Source: DASUBN01 sp964584665 (GTDB lineage: Bacteria > Pseudomonadota > Gammaproteobacteria > Natronospirales > REEB76). Taken from it: a DNA stretch of 64,000 bases. Position 1 is the first letter of the stretch. Each line of letters begins with the position of its first letter. The notes below the pieces were generated by a model, which did not search any database, was not told where the DNA came from, and was given only the letters and a program-made list of their open reading frames with translations. Below are positions 59,841 through 64,000 of the stretch, piece by piece. The stretch is taken from contig CAZPAO010000001.1 of NCBI GenBank assembly GCA_964584665.1, forward strand, positions 62,001-126,000. The letters are read 5' to 3'. The translations under genes were made by a program, and so were the position numbers.

Positions 59841-60473
59841 TCAGGCCTTGATGAAGCCGCGACGGATGGCATAACGCACCAGGCTCGCGGTCTCGTGTAT
59901 CTCGAGCTTCTGCATGATGCGAGTGCGGTGCGAATCGGCGGTCTTGACGCTCAAGCCCAGCACCTCCGCCACCTCCTTGGTGGTTTTGCCCTCGGCTACC
60001 AGCTGCAGCACCTGGCGTTCGCGGCCGGTGAGGGGTTCCGCCGGCAGTTCGGACTTGTTCACGTAGGCATCCACCACGGCCTTGGAGATGCCGGGGCTGA
60101 GATATACGGCTCCGCGCAGCACTTCGCGGATCGCGCCCAGGAGGTCCGCGGCGGCCTGGGCCTTCAGCACGTAGCCGCGGATGCCCGCGCGCAACGCTTC
60201 AAGCACGTAGGCATCCTCCTCGTACATGGTGAGCAGGACCACCTCGGTATCGGGTGCCTGCTTGTGGATCTCGCGGGCGGCATCGATGCCGTTCAGCAAG
60301 GGCATACCGAGGTCCAGCACCGCCACACGCGGGTTCAGTTGCCGCGCATGCCGCACGGCCTGGTGGCCATCGGCGGCTTCCGCCACGATCTCGTAGCCCT
60401 CGCGCTCCAGCAGGGCTTTCAGGCCCTGGCGGAACATGGGATGGTCATCTGCCAGCATGACTGTCTGCATCAT
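59841..60473 (-). CDS. NarL/LuxR-family response regulator 3
   Basis: 210 aa (209 if the second of two tandem ATGs is used). REC: MLADDHPMFRQG, Asp in AVLDLGMPLLNG, Thr in VVLLTMYEED, Lys in YVLKAQA; LuxR HTH as in response regulator 2. Its ATG overlaps the histidine kinase stop (ATGATG over TGA), so it is the primary cognate regulator of that kinase. Confidence 0.93.
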   Translation of the reverse strand: MMQTVMLADDHPMFRQGLKALLEREGYEIVAEAADGHQAVRHARQLNPRVAVLDLGMPLLNGIDAAREIHKQAPDTEVVLLTMYEEDAYVLEALRAGIRGYVLKAQAAADLLGAIREVLRGAVYLSPGISKAVVDAYVNKSELPAEPLTGRERQVLQLVAEGKTTKEVAEVLGLSVKTADSHRTRIMQKLEIHETASLVRYAIRRGFIKA

Positions 60474-61402
60474 AGATTGCTCCCCAGCGGTATGCTGATT
60501 CTCAGCTCGGTGCCCGATCCGGGCGTGGAATTGACTTCGAAGGCGCCATAGAGACTGCTGATACGCTCGCGTATGCCCATGAGCCCGAGGCCATGGCGCG
60601 CGGGAGTACCCGGAGCAGGGGAGGCGAAGCCCCGTCCGTCATCGCGGATCGTGCAGTAGATCAACTGCTGGTCGATCCAGATCTTGATCCATACGCACTG
60701 CGCCTGGGCGTGGCGCACGATGTTGTTGAGCGCTTCCTGCACGGCCCGGTAGAGCGCGGTCTCCACCTGAGGTGGCAGCCGGCCATGGTCGAGGATGTCG
60801 TTGTCGATGACGATGGTCAGGCCCGCGCGCTTGCGGAAACCGTCCGTGAGGAACTGCAGGGCGGGCATCAGGCCGAGCTGGTCGAGGATGGGCGGGCGCA
60901 GCTCATGGGAGAGGCGCCGCAACTGGTCCGACACCATGTCCAGCTGCTCGGAGATGCGGTCGACATGCTTTCGTACCTCCGCCGGAGGCGTCTGGCGCTG
61001 TATCTCCGCGAGCTCGAGATACACGGAGGCCAACAGCTGCGCCGCCTCGTCGTGCAGGGTATGGGCGATGCGCTTGGCTTCTTCCTCGAGGATGTTGTTC
61101 AGGCGCCGCAAGGCGGCGTTCGACTCGCGGTTCCCGATCTGCATCATCTCGAAAGGGGACATGCTCTCGATGAGGAAATGATAGGCGCCATCCAGCTTGC
61201 GCGCCTCACCGTCGTGGGTCTCCACCAGCGTTGACACTGCGGAATGATGGATGTTGACGAGGCCCAGCAGCCCGATGCCGGAGCCGAGCGCCTGGCGACC
61301 GAGTTCATAGGCCTGATGCAGCGGCGCTTCGCCGCCGTCTTTCAGGTAGTCCTTCAGGGCCTTGCGGTAGGTCTCGTGGAGATCGGGGGAGTAGCCGTGC
61401 AT
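60470..61402 (-). CDS. histidine kinase with RsbU-like N-terminal domain (HisKA_3/HATPase_c)
   Basis: 310 aa, soluble. Residues ~8-85 resemble the helical RsbU N-terminal domain that binds RsbT (YRKALKDYLKDGGEAPLHQAYEL segment, conserved LVNIHHSAV, FLIESMSPFEMM). Then a NarX/DegS-type dimerisation helix with RIAHTLHDEAAQLLAS (phospho-His probably H117) and an HATPase domain with ALNNIVRHAQA, RDDGRGF and GLGLMGIRERI. No transmembrane or periplasmic sensor, so its input should be protein-protein contact, inferred to be RsbT. It lies 6 nt after rsbX-like and overlaps response regulator 3. Confidence 0.85.
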   Translation of the reverse strand: MHGYSPDLHETYRKALKDYLKDGGEAPLHQAYELGRQALGSGIGLLGLVNIHHSAVSTLVETHDGEARKLDGAYHFLIESMSPFEMMQIGNRESNAALRRLNNILEEEAKRIAHTLHDEAAQLLASVYLELAEIQRQTPPAEVRKHVDRISEQLDMVSDQLRRLSHELRPPILDQLGLMPALQFLTDGFRKRAGLTIVIDNDILDHGRLPPQVETALYRAVQEALNNIVRHAQAQCVWIKIWIDQQLIYCTIRDDGRGFASPAPGTPARHGLGLMGIRERISSLYGAFEVNSTPGSGTELRISIPLGSNL

Positions 61403-61408
61403 GGCGGC

Positions 61409-62020
61409 CTACCCCAGGTAACGCGCGACCAACGCCAGGGCGTCGTCGGTCTTCTTGCAGTAGCGGGAGATGATGCGCTCAGCGATGTCAGTGACGCTGC
61501 CATCGCCGCGGATCTCGTCGGCGAAGTCGGGTGCGATGCCATCGGTGGCGAAGATGATCATGTCGCCGGGCTGCACGCGGGTCACCGCGGTCTGCAGCGA
61601 GGGCAGGCGCTGGCCCACCACGCCGGGGCGCAACAGCAGGTTCTGCTTCACATACCCGGAGCTGGTGGTCTTCAGTAGCAAGCGGCCCTCCACGTTACCT
61701 ATGCCGAGCCAGGTCAGGGTGCCTTCATTGGCGTCGAAGCATGCCAGGTTCATGACTGCGCCACGGCTGCCGGTGAGGGCAGTATGGCAGCGTTTCGCGA
61801 GGCTGATGAGGGATTCCTCGCCGGCATGCCGTTCCACGCAGTCCACGGCCCGTTCCGCCGCTGCTGCCGCCTCGCGGCCGTGGCCCAGGCCGTCGATGAC
61901 GGCGGCCACCATGCCATTGGGTACGCCCACCATGGCGTGGCGGTCTCCGGACTCAGCCTGGCCCGGCAGCGTGAAGACCGCTGCGGCCGACTCGATCACA
62001 TCGCGCATCACTGTAGCCAT
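61409..62020 (-). CDS. rsbX: RsbX-like PP2C/SpoIIE phosphatase
   Basis: 203 aa, single SpoIIE/PP2C domain: SGDRHAMVGVPNG, AAVIDGLGHGREAAAAAE (metal-binding Asp and Gly-His-Gly) and DMIIFATDGIAPDF (metal Asp). RsbX resets the stressosome by dephosphorylating RsbS and RsbR. The start overlaps the rsbT-like gene by 13 nt. Confidence 0.87.
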   Translation of the reverse strand: MATVMRDVIESAAAVFTLPGQAESGDRHAMVGVPNGMVAAVIDGLGHGREAAAAAERAVDCVERHAGEESLISLAKRCHTALTGSRGAVMNLACFDANEGTLTWLGIGNVEGRLLLKTTSSGYVKQNLLLRPGVVGQRLPSLQTAVTRVQPGDMIIFATDGIAPDFADEIRGDGSVTDIAERIISRYCKKTDDALALVARYLG

Positions 62021-62463
62021 TTCTTGGCCGTGACGGTGGTGCCCTTGTCGGTGCCCGTGTCTATGTAGAATTCATCCACCATGCGGCGTACGCCGCATAG
62101 GCCGAGGCCCAGGCCGCCGGACGTGGAGTACCCACCCACCAGGGCGCGCTGTACGTCGGGGATGCCGGGGCCGTTGTCCCGGCTGATGATGATGACGCCG
62201 TGCTGGTTCTCGCTGCCGTTCGCCTTGCCGAGCACGATCTCGCCGGTCTGGGCATAGAGCACGATGTTGCGCGCCAGCTCCGAGATGATGGTGGCGATGA
62301 GCGTCGACTCCGTCTCCGAGAAACCGGATTGGAGTGCCAGCTCGCGTCCATGCTGGCGGGCGGTGACGATATCCATCACTGTCCGGATGGGGATGACTGC
62401 CTTGTCGTCCAATTTCCCTTCCGTTGCGCTTCCGCTCTGCGGTGGGTTGACGGGCCTGTTCAT
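62008..62463 (-). CDS. rsbT: RsbT-like serine/threonine kinase (GHKL anti-sigma-type)
   Basis: 151 aa GHKL ATPase. N-box IISELARNIVLYAQTGEI, G1 ISRDNGPGIPDV and G2 GGLGLGLCGVRRMVDEF identify the RsbT/RsbW fold; the Gly-rich G2 and context with rsbS/rsbR indicate RsbT. It phosphorylates RsbS (and normally RsbR), is released and then activates the partner with an RsbU-type N-domain. N-terminal ~20 residues are a low-complexity extension. Overlaps rsbS by 4 nt. Confidence 0.9.
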   Translation of the reverse strand: MNRPVNPPQSGSATEGKLDDKAVIPIRTVMDIVTARQHGRELALQSGFSETESTLIATIISELARNIVLYAQTGEIVLGKANGSENQHGVIIISRDNGPGIPDVQRALVGGYSTSGGLGLGLCGVRRMVDEFYIDTGTDKGTTVTAKKWLQ

Positions 62464-62846
62464 CTGGATCCCGCTGGCGGCCCCACGCTCGTACGCTTGG
62501 GCCGTGCGTCCAGATAAGCCAGACCTTCTTCCAGGTCGAGGGCAGTGGGCACGCCTTCCAGGCTGAGACCCAGCTGCACCATGGAGAACGCCACCTCCGG
62601 TTGGATGCCGACGATCACCGTGTCGGCACCGCGCAGGCGGATCATGTGGGCCATGTCCCGCAGCGTTCGCACTGAGAAGGAATCCATCACGTCCAGGCCC
62701 GTCACGTCCAGGATCACGCCGACCGAACGGTAGCGGCCCACCTGGGCCACCAGCCGGTCGCGCAGCGTCACCAGGTCCTGGTCGGTCAGCACGGCCTGCA
62801 CCGACGCGATGAGGTAGTTCCTCTGTTTTAGGATAGGGACTTCCAC
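62460..62846 (-). CDS. rsbS: RsbS-like STAS-domain stressosome scaffold
   Basis: 128 aa single STAS domain. The phosphorylatable Ser is kept: LDVMDSFSVRTLRDMAHM with Ser56, equivalent to Ser59 of Bacillus RsbS. GADTVIVGIQPEVAFSMVQLG is the conserved RsbS stretch quoted at ~73-93. It forms the icosahedral core with RsbR. A 12-nt gap follows rsbR and it overlaps rsbT. Confidence 0.9.
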   Translation of the reverse strand: MEVPILKQRNYLIASVQAVLTDQDLVTLRDRLVAQVGRYRSVGVILDVTGLDVMDSFSVRTLRDMAHMIRLRGADTVIVGIQPEVAFSMVQLGLSLEGVPTALDLEEGLAYLDARPKRTSVGPPAGSR

Positions 62847-62858
62847 GCCGGCGTGTCC

Positions 62859-63785
62859 TTACTCGTTGTTCTTTTCAGTGATGGGCATGACCTTGTAACC
62901 CAGGAGCTTCTCGGCCTCTTCGATGCCGCCCTGGAGGTCGCCCACCGTGGCCATCTTGCCCAGGTCCACGCCGATGGTGACCAGGGTCTGCGCCAGTTCC
63001 GGCGCGAGGCCCGTGACGATCACGTCGGCACCGACCAGTCGGGCGGCTTCCACCGTCTGCACCAGGTGGTTGGCGACCGCGGCGTCCACCGCGGGCACAC
63101 CGGTCAGGTCCATCACGACCACTCGTGCGCGGTTTACGCGGATGCCGCGCAGCAGCTGTTCCGTCAGCTGACGGGCGCGTTGCGGGTCGAGGATGCCGAT
63201 GATGGGCAGGATCAGCAGTCGTTCGCGCACGGCGAGCACTGGGGTGGACAGCTCGCGGATGGCTTCCTGTTGCTGGCGGATGATGCGCTCGCGTTCCTGC
63301 ACGAAGCCCACCGCCACCGTGGTGGCGATGCGGTTCGCGGCGGGCTCATAGGCGTCCAACACGCGGGTCAGCAGTTGCTGGTTCTGGCCGTATTTGGCGA
63401 AGAGGGAGCGTGCCAGCACGTCGCGCAGCAAGAGCACGATACCCACCACTTCGTGCGTCTCGACGCCTCGGGGGATGATTCGTTCCGACAGGTCGCGGGC
63501 GTAGGCTTCGAGGGCTTCGATCGAGCCGGTCTCCAGCGCTCCCAGGTAGTTGTCGTACACCGAGCTTGCTTCCGCCATGATCTCTTCGTTGGTCATGGCG
63601 GTGAGGAAGCGGGCGCTCATGATCCGGCTGGCCCATACCTCCCGCAGCTGCGTGCGGTTCTGGCGCAAGTGCGCCACCAGTTCTCGCAGTACCTCGGCGT
63701 GGGATTCGTCGTTAGGCGAGCCTACGTTGCCGGACATCTCCGGCTGCAGTGTGCGGTCTCGGCCTTTGCCCTTGTTATCAGCCAT
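62859..63785 (-). CDS. rsbR: RsbR-like stressosome sensor (N-terminal helical sensor plus STAS)
   Basis: 308 aa. Residues 1-30 are a charged, probably disordered, leader; ~31-165 form a helical sensor domain reminiscent of the RsbRD/non-haem-globin type (LREVWASRIMSARFL, RLVET-like RGVETHEVVGIVLLLRDVL); a linker helix (~165-180) leads to the STAS domain (~183-300: ILPIIGILDPQRARQL, VVVMDLTGVPAVDAAVANH, LVGADVIVTGLAPELAQTL). The positions corresponding to Bacillus RsbRA Thr171 and Thr205 are Ile198 and Ala235. First gene of the operon. Confidence 0.88.
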   Translation of the reverse strand: MADNKGKGRDRTLQPEMSGNVGSPNDESHAEVLRELVAHLRQNRTQLREVWASRIMSARFLTAMTNEEIMAEASSVYDNYLGALETGSIEALEAYARDLSERIIPRGVETHEVVGIVLLLRDVLARSLFAKYGQNQQLLTRVLDAYEPAANRIATTVAVGFVQERERIIRQQQEAIRELSTPVLAVRERLLILPIIGILDPQRARQLTEQLLRGIRVNRARVVVMDLTGVPAVDAAVANHLVQTVEAARLVGADVIVTGLAPELAQTLVTIGVDLGKMATVGDLQGGIEEAEKLLGYKVMPITEKNNE

Positions 63786-64000
63786 GATTCGCTCCTCGTC
63801 CTTCCCTCTGTCAGCGGGGATTCAGTTGCAAAGCGGCGTCGCCGCCGGGGTTCAGTTCAGGACAGTCTCGCTGCGGTCGATCGCGGATCCCTGAATCCGC
63901 CTGTAACCTCAAGACAAACGCTCCATCGGCCCTGGGGTGATGTGCGACAGACATGGTACACAAAATGCCGTGCCGGCCGACGAGCGCATATGTCAAGAAA
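63786..64000 (-). promoter_or_regulatory. upstream region of the stressosome operon
   Basis: 215 nt to the window edge, no gene supported. GAGGAGCG (63790s, minus strand reading GGACGAGGAGCG) before the rsbR ATG is the likely ribosome binding site. A TTGACA (63991-63996, minus strand) has no -10 box at proper spacing. Confidence 0.35.

Noticed and set aside
63968..63996. Sigma-70 promoter with TTGACA for the stressosome operon
   Set aside because: A consensus -35 is present on the minus strand, but the sequence 16-18 nt downstream is GC-rich with no -10-like hexamer.
1..64000. CRISPR arrays, transposons or prophage genes
   Set aside because: No regularly spaced direct repeats, transposase motifs or phage structural genes were found anywhere in the window.

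Overview
The window is GC-rich chromosomal DNA from a proteobacterium, most likely a gammaproteobacterium near the Xanthomonadales/Nevskiales/Steroidobacterales grade. The grounds are housekeeping gene order (clpA-infA-bpt-aat-trxB and ftsK-lolA-rarA-serS), a lolA/Wza-type outer membrane logic, and the protein sequences. I cannot place it to genus. There are no transposases, phage genes or CRISPR arrays.

Layout. (1) 1-11.5 kb, housekeeping: the end of clpA, infA, two N-degron aminoacyltransferases (bpt, aat), a FemAB-like acyltransferase and trxB on the minus strand; then ald, ftsK, lolA, a VanZ-like gene, rarA and serS on the plus strand. (2) 11.5-12 kb: one intact tRNA-Ser(UGA) beside two broken tRNA-Ser copies, each carrying a perfect palindrome, and a structured block with an antisense T-arm. 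(3) 12.1-16.9 kb: a c-di-GMP pair (EAL phosphodiesterase overlapping a GAF-GGDEF cyclase), a GNAT protein and an SRPBCC protein. (4) 17.1-54.9 kb: an unbroken plus-strand train of 32 genes for an exopolysaccharide (EPS), opened by a NusG-like factor and closed by a strong terminator. (5) 55-58.1 kb, minus: one very large secreted multidomain protein. (6) 58.4-63.8 kb, minus: an RsbR-RsbS-RsbT-RsbX stressosome-type module running directly into a histidine kinase with an RsbU-like N-terminus and three NarL-type response regulators.

How the genes fit together. The EPS train supplies a priming sugar-phosphate transferase, a split Wzz/BY-kinase, a Wza-like lipoprotein, an outer-membrane barrel, Wzx and Wzy, four elongating glycosyltransferases (GTs), precursor enzymes (GlmS, UDP-GlcNAc dehydrogenase type, GDP-mannose dehydrogenase type, 4-epimerase, phosphomannose-isomerase cupin) and many decorating enzymes: two AsnB-like amidotransferases, a sulfotransferase, a formyltransferase, two deacetylases, acyltransferases, an ACP with a degenerate AMP-ligase, and a methyltransferase. 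The product is inferred to be an acidic, amino-uronic, heavily decorated polymer. Many of these genes look like exosortase-A-associated EPS genes, but no exosortase and no PEP-CTERM protein is present.

The most interesting system is the stressosome-to-phosphorelay module. RsbR appears to lack both threonines phosphorylated in Bacillus, the usual RsbU phosphatase output is replaced by a histidine kinase, and a short motif is shared between the promoter regions of a response-regulator gene and of the adjacent giant secreted protein gene.
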